A stretch of DNA of 64,000 nt from positions 5,844,001 through 5,908,000 of the forward strand of contig JBBDHG010000116.1 of the NCBI GenBank assembly GCA_037951165.1. The letters are read 5' to 3'. This DNA is from Lophius americanus. Taxonomy: Eukaryota > Chordata > Actinopteri > Lophiiformes > Lophiidae. The position numbers were made by a program, and so were the translations under genes. Shown piece by piece: positions 40,006 to 52,620 of this stretch. The notes below the pieces were generated by a model, which was given only the letters and a program-made list of their open reading frames with translations, had not been told where the DNA came from and searched no databases. Each line of letters starts with the position of its first letter. The first letter of the stretch is position 1.

Positions 40006-41621
40006 TTTCCTTATTTTAAATTCAGTGACCATAAACAGGTAATAGTACACAGTAGTATTCTCATCAAAAAACATTAATATTTGTTGTGAAGTCTTTAAAT
40101 ATGCAGTACCTTTTCTTTTATATTAAATATATATGTATAAAGGAGGACAACACACAGAATAACAGTTTACTGAGTTTTCACACATCACACACTTAGAAAA
40201 GAAAAAAAAGGATTTAGTTTGTATAAACAACTTTTATATTATGTTGGAACTGAAAAGTTCCAACATATCCAAACAATGGAGTTTTATTTGCATTAAAGAT
40301 TTTTGGGATTACACAGCTGTCTGTGTTCAGTAAATAAAACTCGACTAGAAATCAAAATAATTGTGTCTATTAAGTGTCTCTGACATGAAACATGATTCTG
40401 GTGAGTAAATGAAACACAATTCTATGGTGTAGTACTTTTTTTTAGAGGATTCAATGACATTATTTCTTTAAAGTATTTCATAATATTTGGTTTTCTTTTC
40501 TCTTTTCCCACATTTATTCAGTTTATTTAGTTTTGTGACACCGGTTGACATGAATGTGATTTTTTTTTATTTCTTAGAGTACAGTAGTTTCCTATCTGAA
40601 AACCTTTGACCCCCTCCAGACGACGCTTCAGCCGGACTCAAGGCCGCTCAGTTCCCTGTGGTGGTTCTGAGCAGAACGGAGCCGGACCGGCTGGATGGTG
40701 TGTAGAATTTAGGACGCGTTTCCGGCGCTGGGGAGAGGTGTCGGGCAGCTGGCGCCACATCGTTTATGTGAAACTGACTAAATAAATCAGCGAGTGTGTG
40801 AGAATAAGCAGGGTAACATCCACAGGAGGAAGGTGGCTGCTGAGGATGAGTCTGCAGAGAGCTGGAGATTAATAATCACACCTGCTATATATCACTGATT
40901 AATAAGGGGGCTGGAGACGTGTGCCGGTGATAACACGCCTCTTACATAAGCTCCTCGTGTCTGCTACGATGGTATGATCTAACACCCTTCTCTCTGTGGC
41001 CAGAAGGAAATCCGCCTGCCGTCGCTCTCTACAGTAAATCAAAGATATTCTTAAATGAACACAACGGAAATGCGTAGGAAAGCTGCACAAGCCCAAAAAC
41101 ATGAAAGCGCTGAAAGAATGATAAAAATACTTCTTTTTGTTGTGGATTTTGTTTCTCCCAAATTTATTCATTTCCGAAAGTATTAGTTTAGTTCAGCTTA
41201 GATTTATGATTTAGAATTTTGATTAATTCTGAGAAAGAAGTTTCCTTCAGCTTGTATTTCTTCAAATACAAGCTTTATTCTAGATACATATATATATATA
41301 TTTTACTTTGGATTTAAATTTCACTTTCAATCTAACTAAATAAAATACAGAAATATTTTGTAAAAGCAATATGATTAACTTTTCTCAAGTTCAGCTTCTG
41401 ATACTGAAAACCGCCTTAATGAATTTATTTTCTATATTATTTTACAATAAAATAAGAAATATTTTAACACTAAGACCTAAACTTAAACTTAAAAGAAGAT
41501 AAAAGGTTCAATCTTATATGTATTTATCATAAAAAAGAAAGAAAGAAAGAAAGATCTAATGTCAAAATAAAACAGTGTGTACGAAACATGCACGTATATA
41601 GGAATATATATATTATGTATG

Positions 41622-41680
<59 letters not shown>

Positions 41681-41800
41681 GAAAAATATATGAATATATA
41701 CATTTATATATTTATATATATGAGACTGCACCCAGCCTCATATTGGTGGAGGCACTCAGTGATTGTAGCTGGAAGCTACGGCTTTAAAAGTAACGAGCAA
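40005..41800. other. Mostly AT-rich intergenic DNA
   Basis: Holds the possible terminal exon at 40620, a 12-bp hairpin at 40240-40267, an 11-bp hairpin at 41249-41274 and (TA)n at 41605-41725. Confidence 0.45.
40620..40705 (+). other. Possible isolated terminal coding exon, unidentified
   Basis: After the acceptor-like CCCCCTCCAG a frame encodes DASAGLKAAQFPVVVLSRTE, then PDRLDGV and a stop. AATAAA lies at 40781. From memory the ending faintly recalls the ANAPC4 C-terminus. ANAPC4 follows ZCCHC4 in human, but none of its other exons was found here. It could be chance or a relic. Confidence 0.2.
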
Positions 41801-41828
41801 TAATAATAATAATAATATTAATAATAAC

Positions 41829-41863
<35 letters not shown>

Positions 41864-42365
41864 TAACAATGATAATATTACTACAACTACTACTACTAAT
41901 AATAAAAAAAATGATAATAATATTAATAATAACAATAATAATAATAATGATAATGATAGTGACAATAATAGTAATAATAACAATAATAAAAGTAATGATA
42001 ATAATAATAAAAATGATAGTGACAATAATAAAACTAATAATGATAGTGACAATAATAAAACTAATAATAATAATGATAATGATAGTGACAATAATAAAAC
42101 TAATAATAATGATAATGATAATGATAGTGACAATAATAATAATAATGATAATGATAGTGACAATAATAGTAATAATAACAATAATAATAGTAATGATAAT
42201 AATAATAAAAATGATAGTGACAATAATAAAACTAATAATGATAGTGACAATAATAATAACAATAATAATAATAATGATAATGAAAGTGACAATAATAAAA
42301 CTAATAATAATGATAATGATAATGATAGTGACAATAATAATAACAATAATAATAATAATGGTAAT
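41800..42365. repeat. Trinucleotide-derived array of AATAATAAT with GATAGTGACAATAATAAAAC units
   Basis: The (AAT)n matrix contains a repeating GATAGTGACAATAAT block and larger duplicated segments (around 41950-42060 and 42155-42255). Open frames on both strands are artefacts. Confidence 0.94.
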
Positions 42366-42945
42366 AACATCATCATTGGGCATCAACCAGATGCACAGCA
42401 GTAGGTCCAACCATGATAGAACTGAAAATGTGACTTAGAGACTCTAGACTCCTGACGTTTCTGTAGAATCATCTCATTTAATATAAAATCTGATCCTCAT
42501 TTGAGATTTTACCAACATGAGTCAGACAACATGTGCTAATGTCTGCTCAGCTAAGCGCCACCTACTTGAGCACCAGTGTCCAGATCCGACCTCCCCAGAC
42601 GCTGATGATTAAGATGGAAGCCCAGGAGCCACTCAACACATTAGCAAACACCTACTGAGCTATTCATCAGCGGGCTGCTGCACCGGGGCTAATCCAGTTA
42701 GCCCAGCAAACATGGAGCCCACTGAGGAAACAGAGTGCATAGGTGCTCACGTCCATCAAACAAAACGCCCGGGGACTGTCTGTGGTGATTTACTCTGTCT
42801 GTGACTACTGTCCAGACAAAGCAACACTTCGTTCACCTAAGTCAAAAATAGAGTTCACCCGTTAATGGAGCTATGAGGGTGTCACTTAATTACTCTCAGA
42901 CTTTTCACATTTACTCCGGAATAAATAAATGAATCAATTGGATGG
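42365..42945. other. Intergenic DNA, nothing recognised
   Basis: No coding block or named repeat seen. Confidence 0.45.
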
Positions 42946-43275
42946 TTGTTCCTTTTAGAGGCTAGTTTGCTGATTGGTTGTTTGAATGGTTGATGGTTGT
43001 CTTGTTGGTTGATTGATTGATTATTTGAACAGTTGGCTGGTTGGTTTGGTGGTTGCTGGGTTGATTGATTATTTGAACAGTTGGCTGGTTGGTTTGGTGG
43101 TTGGTTGTTTGGTCCTTTTGTTGACTAGTTGGTTGGTTGTATGAATGGTTGATGGTTGGCTTGTTGGTTTGTTAGTGGGTTGATTGGTTATTTGAACAGT
43201 TGTCTTGTTGGTTTGGTGGTTGGTTGTTTGGTCCTTTTGTTGACTGGCTGTTTATCTAGTCGTTGGTTGGTTTGG
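42945..43275. repeat. TTGG-rich degenerate satellite, left part
   Basis: Repeated GGTTGGTT / GGTTGTTTG words, with a duplicated segment TATTTGAACAGTTGGCTGG at 43022 and 43070. Resumes at 43597 after an inserted SINE-like element. Confidence 0.88.
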
Positions 43276-43597
43276 GGCGACGGAAGCTCAGTTGGTAGTG
43301 CGGTTGTCCACTAATCCGAAGGTCGGTGGTTCAATGGCCAGCCACTACGGTCCACATATCAAAGTGTCCTTGAGCAAGATACTGTACCGCAAGTTGCTCC
43401 CAATGGTTGTACCAATGGTGTGAATGATGGCGTGAGTGGTTACAGCTCCTGATGGGCATGTGGCGCGTCTCATGGCAGCCTCTATCATCACTGTATGAAT
43501 GTTTGTGTGAATGTTTTTGTGTGGGTGAATGATGGCTTGCATCGTAAAGCGCTTTGAGTGGTTGAGCAGACTGCAAAACACCTGTACAGTCCATTTG
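43276..43597 (+). mobile_element. tRNA-derived SINE-like element
   Basis: Starts GGGGCGACGGAAGCTCAGTT, with an A-box-like AGCTCAGTTGGTAGTGCGG and a B-box-like GGTGGTTCAATGG. Then comes GTCCTTGAGCAAGATACTG, a body with CATGGCAGCCTC, and a tail with TAAAGCGCTTTGAGTGGTTG. Other copies lie at 62836-62990 and 54665-54753. The element interrupts the TTGG satellite. Confidence 0.8.
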
Positions 43598-43748
43598 GTC
43601 GCTTGAATAGTTTGTTGGTTGTTTGGCTGGCCGGCTGGTTTGTTTGGTAGCTGGTTTGCTGGTCGGTTGCTTGGTATGTTGGTTGGTTGGTCCTTTGGTT
43701 GGCTGGTTGGTTGGCTGGTTGGATGGTTGGTTGGTTGGTTGGTCATCG
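43597..43748. repeat. TTGG-rich degenerate satellite, right part
   Basis: Ends in GGTTGGTTGGTTGGTTGGTC. Continuation of the 42945-43275 array beyond the SINE. Confidence 0.88.
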
Positions 43749-43759
43749 AGCATCCTGTC

Positions 43760-44680
43760 TTTCCATTGCTGGAATTGAAGGATCACTTCTCATGTACACT
43801 TACCAAAAATGTATACCAACAGAATGAGATTCTGCCAGACATAGTGAGATTTTCAGTTTAAAAAAGGTCTAAATGTCATCTTCTCAGATCAGCTTGGGAT
43901 CCGGGGGCACATGACCTGTATTACATTTCTATGGAGCCGTTTTGAGTGTGTGTCTCTGTGACTGTGTGAATATTTAAGCGGAATATTTGGATATTGAATA
44001 AGGAAATCAGTAGAAATAAATAGAAAACTTGTGTAAACCTGCTAAACTCAAACCCGGAACGTTTCTATTTCAGCTCCGATAAACATCTGAAACCTTTTGT
44101 GCGGCATAAAATGTGGTGAAGTAAAGACTTAATCCACGTCAGGTCATTTAGCGCATGAGGATGTTTACTACTCTGGAGGAGATGTTTGAGGAGATGGAGG
44201 TAGATGTTTCATGAAACTATTAGCTTACATTATTAGAACCTATGCGGTGCAGTGAGTAGAGGTTAAACTCCTGTCCTGATTAGTCATCAGCTGCCCTGAC
44301 AAAGGTTCCTTTCTTTTGCTCTGCTGTAGGATTGAAGTTCAGTTCCCCTCATAGTGGATTGGTAGATTATCTGCGTGTTTCAGCACTTATTAATAGAACA
44401 TTTAGCCGATGTAAGATAAACAGTTAGAAGATCTTGACCGTTATTAGAAGCTGGATGTACCAGCAATAATTAACTCGTTTTATTGTCTTACAGTCTAGCC
44501 ACTCTATGAGCGAAGCTTTCCGAAATGATCAGTATAAGTTAATGCTTGATTCCCTCTGAGGTGTAGATGTTCCAGGTGAGCTTGAAGAATAAAGGTTACC
44601 CATTTCATTATTCTCATTATTTCCGTTACATTCTTTGATTTTCTTTTTGATACTGTGTTACTTTATTCATCCTCACCTTC
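43760..44680. other. Intergenic DNA, nothing recognised
   Basis: No coding block or named repeat seen. Confidence 0.45.
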
Positions 44681-44689
44681 TGTGACGGT

Positions 44690-45375
44690 ACATGGCAGCA
44701 AGTCAAGAAGGGTATTCCAGATATCCTTCTCCTCAGCAACCCTTTTCTAGCTCATCCTGGGGGATCCCGAAGCATTCCCAGATGAGATATACAGCCCCCC
44801 TAGAGAGTTGTGGGTCTACCTCGAGGTCTCCTCCCAGTCGGACATCCCTGAAAAACCTTGAAAGGGAGTGGTCTGAGCTCCATACCCTATCTCGAAGACT
44901 GACCCCAGCCCCCCTGTGGAAGAAGCTCATTTCTGCCGCTTGTACCCCTGACCTCATTCATTCGGTCCCTATGCTGAACTCATGACCATAGGCGAGGGTT
45001 GGACCATAGATGGACCAGAGAATACAGAGCTTTGCCTTACGACTCAGTTCTTTCTCCACCGCAACACACTGATACAACACATGCATTACTGCTCATGCAG
45101 AACCGAACCGCATGTCTATCTCCCGGTCCATTTTCCCATCACTCGAGAACAAGGCACCAAGATAACTTAAACTGCTTCCCTTGAGGGAGGAACTCATCCC
45201 TAACCTGGAGGGGGCAGTCCTCCGTTTTGGAGGTGCTGACTCTAATACCAGCCGCTTCACACTGAGCTGCAATCCACTCCAGTACATGCTGGAGGTCAGG
45301 GACTGATGAAGCCAACAGAACCTCATCATCTGCAAACAGCAGAGATCCTGACACTCTCCTCACCTCGACTGGGCC
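44690..45375 (-). mobile_element. LINE reverse-transcriptase C-terminal fragment
   Basis: Read from the right on the - strand: SLLFADDEVLLASSVPDLQH (catalytic ADD), then EAAGIRVSTSKTED, DGKMDREIDMRFGSA in another frame, and VQAAEMSFFHRGAGVSLRDR with QDELEKGC at the left end. This order is standard for a common fish LINE. It is multiply frameshifted and lacks the 5' half. Confidence 0.8.
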
Positions 45376-45837
45376 TCAAAATGAAATTCCGTGTTACACA
45401 CTGCGCCTTTAAGCCATGATGTCATGAGACCCCTCAGGTACCTCACAGCCCATGTCTCTATGAGATTATAACACCTTTCCAATCTTGACGATTGGGTCTC
45501 AGACAAAAACAGACAAACCTGAATGCCTCTTATTTTTCTGCCTTAGGATGAAGCGACTTACTAGTCTGACTGCGATTCTCCTGTTCGCCATGACTCTGGT
45601 ACTGTACAGATTCCATGTGGATGGGCAGTTTGTACTGATCACTGATCCAGGGCATCATGGGACAGACACAGTCTGTGTACTTTTCGTGTGTGTAGATAGG
45701 TAACACATGAAAACAGGTAACACCTGCCCATCTGAGCACAACCCTGGGGCATCACACACGCACAGAAACAGCTTTAATGAGGGTGTTTCCACTCAACAGC
45801 CTCACCTCTCAAAGTTTCCACAGAGAGATTATTCCAT

Positions 45838-45900
<63 letters not shown>

Positions 45901-45985
45901 GAAACAAACACCTGACCTACAGAGACATTATACTTGTTATGACGATACTTATTTTTCCAATCTTCTTCTTTCAGCTCTTCCCTTT
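45375..45985. other. Short intergenic stretch with (CA)n at 45840-45899
   Basis: The (CA)30 tract is clean. The rest holds nothing recognised. Confidence 0.6.
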
Positions 45986-47000
45986 AGAGGTCACCAAGGT
46001 GGATCATCTTTTTCCCTCTAGCCCTGTCCTCAGCATCTTCCTCTGTCACACCAACCAACTGAATGTCCTCTCTCACCACATCCAGAAACCTCCTCTTTGG
46101 TCCTCCCCTTTTTCTCCTGCCTTGCAGCTCATTCTCCAGCATCCTTCTACCAGTAGATCCACTATCCCTCCTCTTCTTCACAGGTCCAAACCATCTCAAT
46201 TTGGCCTCCCTTACTTTGTCTCCAAGAGGTCTGACCTGGACAGTCCCTCTGATGTTCTCCTTTCTAATACTGTCCATCCCACAGAACATCTGAACATCTT
46301 CAGCTCCGCCTCCTGTCTTCTGGTCAGAGCCTCCGTCTCTAAACCATCCAGCAGAGCTGTTCACACCACCATCTTGGAAACCTTTCCCTTCACTCCTGCT
46401 GCTGCTCTTCTGTCACGGATAACTCCTCACACTTTTCTTCACCCACTCCACTCTGCCCACACTCGCTTCCCCACCTCTTTTCCATACTCCCCGTTACTCT
46501 GAACAGTCGACCCAAAGTACTTAAACTCCTGCACCTCCTTCACCTTGACTCCTTCCATCCTCACCATTCTGCTTGCCTCCCTTTCATTCACACTCATGTA
46601 TTCTGTCTTGCTGTGACTGACCTCCATTCCTCTTCTCTCCAGCGCAAACCTCCACCTCTCAAGGTTTTCTCCCACCTGTCCCTACAGATCACAATGTCAT
46701 CTGCAAACATCATAGCCCACAGAGACTCATCTTTCAGCCTGTCAATCACCATAGTAAACAAGAAGGGGCTGAGAGACGAACCTTGATGCATTCCCAACTC
46801 AGCCTTGAACCCACCTGTGACTTCAACTGCACACCTCACCGCCGTCATATTACTCTGATACATATCCTGTACGACTCTAACATACTTCTCTGCAACTCCA
46901 GACCTCCTCACGTAAAACCACAGTTCCTCCCTTGCGTCTCTCTACACTCGTACACTTTCTCTAAATCCACAAAGACACAATCCAAACCCTTCTGACCTTT
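45985..47000 (-). mobile_element. RTE-like LINE reverse-transcriptase fragment
   Basis: Successive - strand frames encode SGVAEKYVRVVQDMYQSNMT, ELGMHQGSSLSPFLFTMVID, LWAMMFADDIVIC (catalytic ADD), RRGMEVSHSKTEYMSVNE, VQEFKYFGSTVQSNGEY and REAKLRWFGPVKKRRDSGST. These are the palm and C-terminal segments of an RTE-clade ORF in order. Frameshifts and missing pieces make it inactive. Confidence 0.85.
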
Positions 47001-49020
47001 CTGATTGTCATCTTCTATTTCTCTTTTAGAGCTTCATCGTGTGGCTAATCAGCTTCATACCTCTGTAGTTCCTGCAGCTCCGCACAGTTAACGTTTCCTC
47101 CATCCTGATCTTATCGTTATATCCCAGAAAAGCGGACTGCAGTGGGTAGTTGTTGCCAAAGTGGAAGAAGCTTGGCTGAGTTTTTCTCCGTCTGTCATTC
47201 AAACTGTGCAACATTTAGTTCAGACGCATCTGTGACTGCGACAACAAACACAAAGCAGCGCTGCTGTTTACGTTGTCCATGGCTGGTAATAGAGTTCAGT
47301 AGTCATAAATATCCTTCCTTGATATTCATGGCTTTGCATTTCGTCAATGAGCCAAAACGAATGATCCAAAGTTACATTTTTGAGTAAAGCCGCAGGACCA
47401 GAAAAGTTTGAATGAGGACTCCGCCCCTTTTAACTGAATCTGTTGTATCATAACTTGACTGATGTTAAACGGTATGTCTCTTGACGTTTACGTAACCTGG
47501 TTTGAATCCTTTTCAAACTAGACTTTAAACTAGTTTTCTTCATTTTGTGATTTGTTTGTAGTGATGCAGCTGGTTCTTCTCCATGTTGTATTTCAATTTG
47601 TAGTTGGACTTTTTCTCTCCTGTGAATTATTCGGCCAACTGAATGTTGTGTTTTAAATGTGTTGCTCGGTGTGTGGGAACACAGCATTATGAGTTTTGAT
47701 TTGACACTGCAAAAGAAAGTCCACACATACATTGTGTTATTCTTAAGTGTAGCTATGCTAGCTACTGGCCTGGCAGGCATCATTCTTCCTAATGACATTT
47801 TAAGACATGTTTTCAATTTTAAAAACAACAATTAAAGCTTTTGTGATGTAAATAGGGCCTTAAGTCGGGCGTCCTCTGTAAGGTTTGAGCCCGATTGAAA
47901 CTTGCAAATGAGCCTCAGGACAGCCGGGTCGTCCGACGGCGTCAGTCCTTTGTCGTTTGTTGCCAGCGTACGCGAGGTCACGCTAATAAGAAAGGATGAA
48001 TAAGAGAGGTTCACAGCTGTCAGAGCGGTGCAAGCTATAAAGTTAACGCTCTATACAGTCAAACGTAGCTTGCTTACCCACAATTCTCTCTGCTACATAG
48101 ACCAGAAAAACTGTCCAAAGCGTTCTACACGCCTACGAGTCCAAATACGCCAGCAACTTAAAAAAAAAGAAGAAGTTTCGGCACTCAGGATGGCAAAAAA
48201 TAATTAAGAGAGCTCTTTTCTGTCTTGTTAGCAACATGCTAACAAACAAACTTTTTTTCTCCAGGTTCTCCGGCTTCCCCCCACAGGCCCAAAAAATGCA
48301 ATCTAGGCAAATTGGTAACTAAATCTGTCAATGGGATAAGTGCCTCTCGTCCAGTGTCAGCTGGGATCGGTTCCAACCACAGCAAAATCATCACTGCAGT
48401 GTTTCTTAACATTATGTCCTTCACAGCCCCACTCAGAGCACAGAACTTCCACAGTAACAAAGACCATGGTGCTATTAGAAACTATTGGGTGCTCCTTCTC
48501 CTATGAGATCATCTGGAATGGATGAATGGTCTGCTCAACTTGTCCAAAGACAGGTCTTTAAATTTGATATCCGCTCTGATGTCTGGCCAGCAGCGTCTTT
48601 TCGCTGACACTTTTGCTCACCTCATCACCACTTGCACTTGTCATTTGTGTGTGTTACCCTTCAAGGTAATAAAAAACGCTTCACCCGTACTTAAATCACG
48701 GTTTGGTTTGAAATTTGCCAACTGCCGGTTACGTAGAAAGAGACATGATGGATCTGTAAAGAGATAAGACATAGCTGATGCTTAGATTCGGAATCATCCG
48801 ACTCTAAAGTTAAGTACTCACTGCGCTGACACGGTCCCTCCTTTTTTTTATCGTGCTTATTAACTTTTGACCAATTTGGATCTTTACTGCAAGATGTCAC
48901 TTAATTTGAACAAACTGCACCTTTAACACATTTTCACATAGCACCCTGCAGTTCCCCAAAATACCCGAAAGCGATGTGACACTTGACTGAACTCATTTAT
49001 AGTATGATCCAGTGACAGCA
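47000..49020. other. Intergenic DNA, mostly unassigned
   Basis: Several 60-127-codon frames exist without splice support or recognisable products. 48250-48385 is a SINE-like fragment. Confidence 0.4.
48250..48390 (+). mobile_element. Degenerate SINE-like repeat, CAGCTGGGAT family
   Basis: CTCCGGCTTCCCCCCACAGG and GTCCAGTGTCAGCTGGGATC are decayed forms of blocks in the 51608-51890 element, in the same order. Confidence 0.5.
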
Positions 49021-49024
49021 TGTA

Positions 49025-49260
49025 TCTACTAAAGAGTAAGGGGCCAAGGATGGAGCCCTGGGGGACGCCACGTGTCAAAAGGGCCACCAAGAAGGAGGCA
49101 TTAATAATGATTATTCAGAAAGTCCTATCCCATAAATAGGACCTATTATTAGCTTCTTAAAGCATGTGAGGACTTAGCGAACGGAATTATGAAGCCCGAT
49201 ACAAACCAACACTGGCTAATACGGGTCAAATAGGTTTCTTAAAACATGCTTCGCCAGAAA
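49025..49260 (-). mobile_element. LINE reverse-transcriptase remnant
   Basis: The - strand reads Gly-Val-Pro-Gln-Gly-Ser-Ile-Leu-Gly-Pro at 49040-49070. It shares the flanking GAGGACTTA...GAATTATG pattern with the remnant at 34395-34560. Confidence 0.42.
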
Positions 49261-51600
49261 GTTGAGCTAATTTAATTGAAATGGACAATTTCGCCTGAAA
49301 TACACAAAATGTATGAAAAAATGTTTTTTTTAGTTTGTTTTATTTACTGTTTAAAACATGCTCGATCAAATGAATTGTCATTTTAAGGCAACTTTAGAAT
49401 GCGCGTGCAGCGTCAAAGACATTAAAGTGACAAATGCTCCAACGAAATAAAATACGCAAAATATGCAAAGCAATAATTTCTCCATGTTTTTTTTTTGTTT
49501 TGGTGAGCCCATTAAAGCGTGAAACGAAGTGTCGCCATTTGAGAAATACTGTTTATGACTAGAGAGACAACATGGTTGCGCTGTGCAGACTAAGAAACCT
49601 GAACTGCTTTTCCATCCGCATAGGGGCCAGATAATGTCTGGAGGACAGTTTTTGTTCTGTAGCTGTAAAGACGGTTTTGGACCACTCTCCTGTTCCACGT
49701 TTGCCACTGAAGATGTTCCAGCCAGAAGGCCCACTTCCATTTGATGTGGAATGAGAGGTCTGTGAGTGTCTGTGAGTGAGATTTATCCCCGTTGCCCTCG
49801 CTCTGAGCAGACGCTGTGCAGACTCAAGTCTGGGTTTCCTCAAACATTTGCTGCTTGAAGCCATTAAACAAACAGCCCAGTTTTCAGGATCTGACACCGA
49901 GGCTTTCACCTTCTCAACTCAAGGTTTCTGATGCGTAAAGCCTCTTGCTAGACCAAACTATGCGACAAAACAGTCGGGCCGTTAGCTCTTTCACCTCGTG
50001 CTGGAACCGGAAAGTGGTGGCTTTGCTTCAACCCACACAGGGGAGCATGAAATCCCTCAACCATCATTTTGAACATTCAAAAATATTAAATCCGCTGCTC
50101 AGAAGTGAAGATAGTGTGGAGGCCTGTGTTCCTATTTATGTGTGCGTACTATTCATATTTTTGTGTATGCCTATTTGCATGTTGCGCGGCGCCGAAGGCA
50201 CCATATGGGGTCGTGTTAACGCATGAGTGCATGTGACATTTGCGTGTTGGGTAAATGTGCGAGCGTTTCCGTGTACCGCATATGTGGGCCCGTATTCTGG
50301 GACATCTGTTGAACATTTTATACAGCATCTTGTGGATTTGGACGACATCACAGAGATCTATTTTCTGCTCTGACGTGTCTTGGATTGGTTGATTGTAAAG
50401 AGCATTTGCGCTACGTTCTGCCTAAGTTTGTACTTTTACCAGCTTTGTTATGATGCAACACTTTTCACATTCTTTCCACGTTAGAAATGTCATATTCTCT
50501 GATACCAAATGTCTGCAGGAACACTATTTAGGGCCCAAGAGGATGAGGAGAGGCGAATGGTTCCAGAGTAGTTGAGAGGTTGTTGGAGCTTTTGGTGGAC
50601 TTAGAGGCTGGCATTAAATCATAACTTAGTTTACTAATCTGCATATAAAGTTATCTTATTGATTCTGATCACAATGAAGTCAACCTTGAGGTTTATGCTC
50701 TCTGGGTCCAATTATTATTATTCCTTAGAATGACTTGACCTTTGTTGGTTCCCCTGCCCAATGACTCCATGTCAAGAGTTTTGATCTATATGTGTCCGTA
50801 TTTTTATCTTCTTGCTGATTTCACCAGAATGCGTTTGACTGACTTTGGCTATAAACTGTTTCTGATTCTGATATTTTGAGCTAATTTTATTTTACTGCTT
50901 CCAGGTGTCGCACTTAAACCCATCCCAGGAGTTTTGACCCGATTGAGTTCAGATTTCTCGTTAAGTTAGGAAGTTAGCTCATGATGAATCATCTGGACAT
51001 TATGGGATGCCAAATATGGAGCCAGATCCTAAACTCAACTGGCAGTTGGCCTTTTCTTTCTTCTTTTTTTTTTTTTTCTTCAATTTCTGAATGTTGTACT
51101 TGAACAAACTTGTACCAGAGATTTGACCTGATCCACATGAAACTGGGTCAAAATGATGTCAAAGCGCTGAAAATAAAAAAGTTATTTAAGGTTTTTGCAC
51201 AACTCGAAAGGCACAGCGAATCTTGATCCCTCACGATAACGATGTTCTCGCGTCACTTTTCATCGTACAGCTTCACATGTTGGATAAGAGTCGTTCCCCG
51301 AACACGTCCACATATTCAGTTACAGTGATAGCGCCCCCTGCTGGCTACAAGAAGTGAGACACGGGTGACAGATGTCATTCGCATACCGTGAAATATATAT
51401 TGTGGTTTTGTTAGGCATGTATATATTAGGTGTCAAATGTCGGACTCGTGTTTACATGTTGGTGAGCGGGAGCCCAGTGGTGCCAGAACCAGCGGCCCGC
51501 TCGCCACTTTAACTTTACCTTTTGTTTTAGTTTGCTTTACCTTTGTTTAAACAGGTGGTCTCTCTGAGATCTGAATCTTTTCCACGGGAGACCTGTGTGC
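49260..51600. other. Intergenic DNA, nothing assigned
   Basis: A 116-codon - strand frame (49559-49909) has no recognisable product. No splice-supported exon seen. Confidence 0.4.
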
Positions 51601-51607
51601 AAGAAAT

Positions 51608-51895
51608 TAACATATACAGGGGACACGGTGCAGCGGGTAGCACCGCTGCCTCACGGCCAAAAGGGACCGGGTTCACCTCCACCTTCCTCCCACAGTCCAA
51701 AAACATTCAACTCTAAATTGCCAGTAGGACTGAATGTTGGCATCATTATTCTTTGTCTCTTTGTGTCAGCCCTGAGATTATTTGGCAACTCGTCCAGGGT
51801 GCAACCAGCCTTTAGTCCATTGTCAACTGGGATAGGCTCCACCCCCAGAGACCAGGATAGGGTAATTGGATAATGAATGAATGAATGAAGATGTA
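51608..51895 (+). mobile_element. tRNA-headed SINE-like repeat
   Basis: GGGGACACGGTGCAGCGGGT, then AGCACCGCTGCCTCACGG and GGGTTCACCTCCACC (B-box-like), CTCCCACAGTCCAAAAACAT, CTCTAAATTGCCAGTAGGA, CAACTGGGATAGGCTCCA, and a tail GATAATGAATGAATGAATGA. Block order matches a widespread fish repeat. Fragments lie at 21145-21295 and 48250-48390. Confidence 0.8.
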
Positions 51896-52055
51896 AAACA
51901 CAAATAATTCACAAACATCCATTCATTTATACACTGTTTAAAGAGAACAGTTACAGGTGTGCTGGTGAATGCTACGCCCAGTGATCAGCCGTGGCTTTTC
52001 AACCTGGACCTTTTCCTGTTAGTAGACAGCAATGACGTATTATGTGGGTGGAGCC

Positions 52056-52328
52056 TAACTGGTGGCAGAAAGTGATAGCTCTGAGTTACAGGCAACATCA
52101 GGAGGAAAAAATACAAACTGGACTACGGATCATCTGGATGCATTTTCCGATTATTTCAAGGTTTTTCCAGCAGGAAACATGTTGTCTTACAATAATATTC
52201 TAGCTCATAACAGTAACAGGGTGAGATTTCCTGACCCGTACTCACTGACGGATCAGTCACTCAAGGATCTAATGAAATGGAAAGAAAGTGGAAGGATATC
52301 CTCATATAACATGTGTAGAAAACGATAA
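52056..52328 (+). pseudogene. Unidentified ORF, possibly transposon-derived
   Basis: MAESDSSELQATSGGKNTNW, then WTTDHLDAFSDYF and RVRFPDPYSLTDQSLKDLMK, 88 residues. The Pro-Asp-Pro-Tyr-x-Leu-x-Asp phrase vaguely recalls N-termini of fish YqaJ-type transposon proteins. It lies 160 bp upstream of sequence shared with the right arm of the 36-38.7 kb element, so both may belong to one family. Low certainty. Confidence 0.25.
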
Positions 52329-52479
52329 TTTGATGGTTAAAACGAGATTCAACACCAATGAGGGATAAACTGCATAGACTCACACTGAAACCATCCAGGA
52401 TGTTCCACTAGTGACTAGAAGGACATGATGCTGCATCACTAACAGATGTCACATATCTCAGCTAAGAATATGGATCGTT

Positions 52480-52620
52480 GATTGTATTCAATCAAGGGGA
52501 TGACTTGTACAACGCCAGGGATCGGGGACCTTTTATGGACAGGAACGACAGTATAGGTCTAGTTTCCCAATGATGTCATGCATGTGTATACTATGTAAGA
52601 CTATGTGATAAATAAAGTAA
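52480..52620. mobile_element. Copy of the right-arm insert of the 36-38.7 kb element
   Basis: TCAATCAAGGGGATGACTTG, TACAACGCCAGGGATCGGGG and ACGACAGTATAG align with 38540-38635 (TCAATCAGGGGGATTGCTTG; ACAACGCAGGGCACTGGGG). Confidence 0.6.

Noticed and set aside
38926..40077. 383-codon Leu/Ile/Ser/Tyr-rich frame resembling a membrane protein
   Set aside because: Translation of the TTATC pentanucleotide array.
41756..42438. Hydrophobic frames of about 200 codons on both strands
   Set aside because: Translation of the AAT-based array. Poly-Ile/Leu is an artefact.
43276..43350. tRNA gene
   Set aside because: A- and B-box-like words are present, but the sequence does not fold into a full cloverleaf with anticodon arm, and it continues into a SINE body found at other sites.
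45985..47000. Functional reverse transcriptase gene
   Set aside because: Motifs are spread over several frames and the 5' half is missing. It is an inactive LINE fragment.
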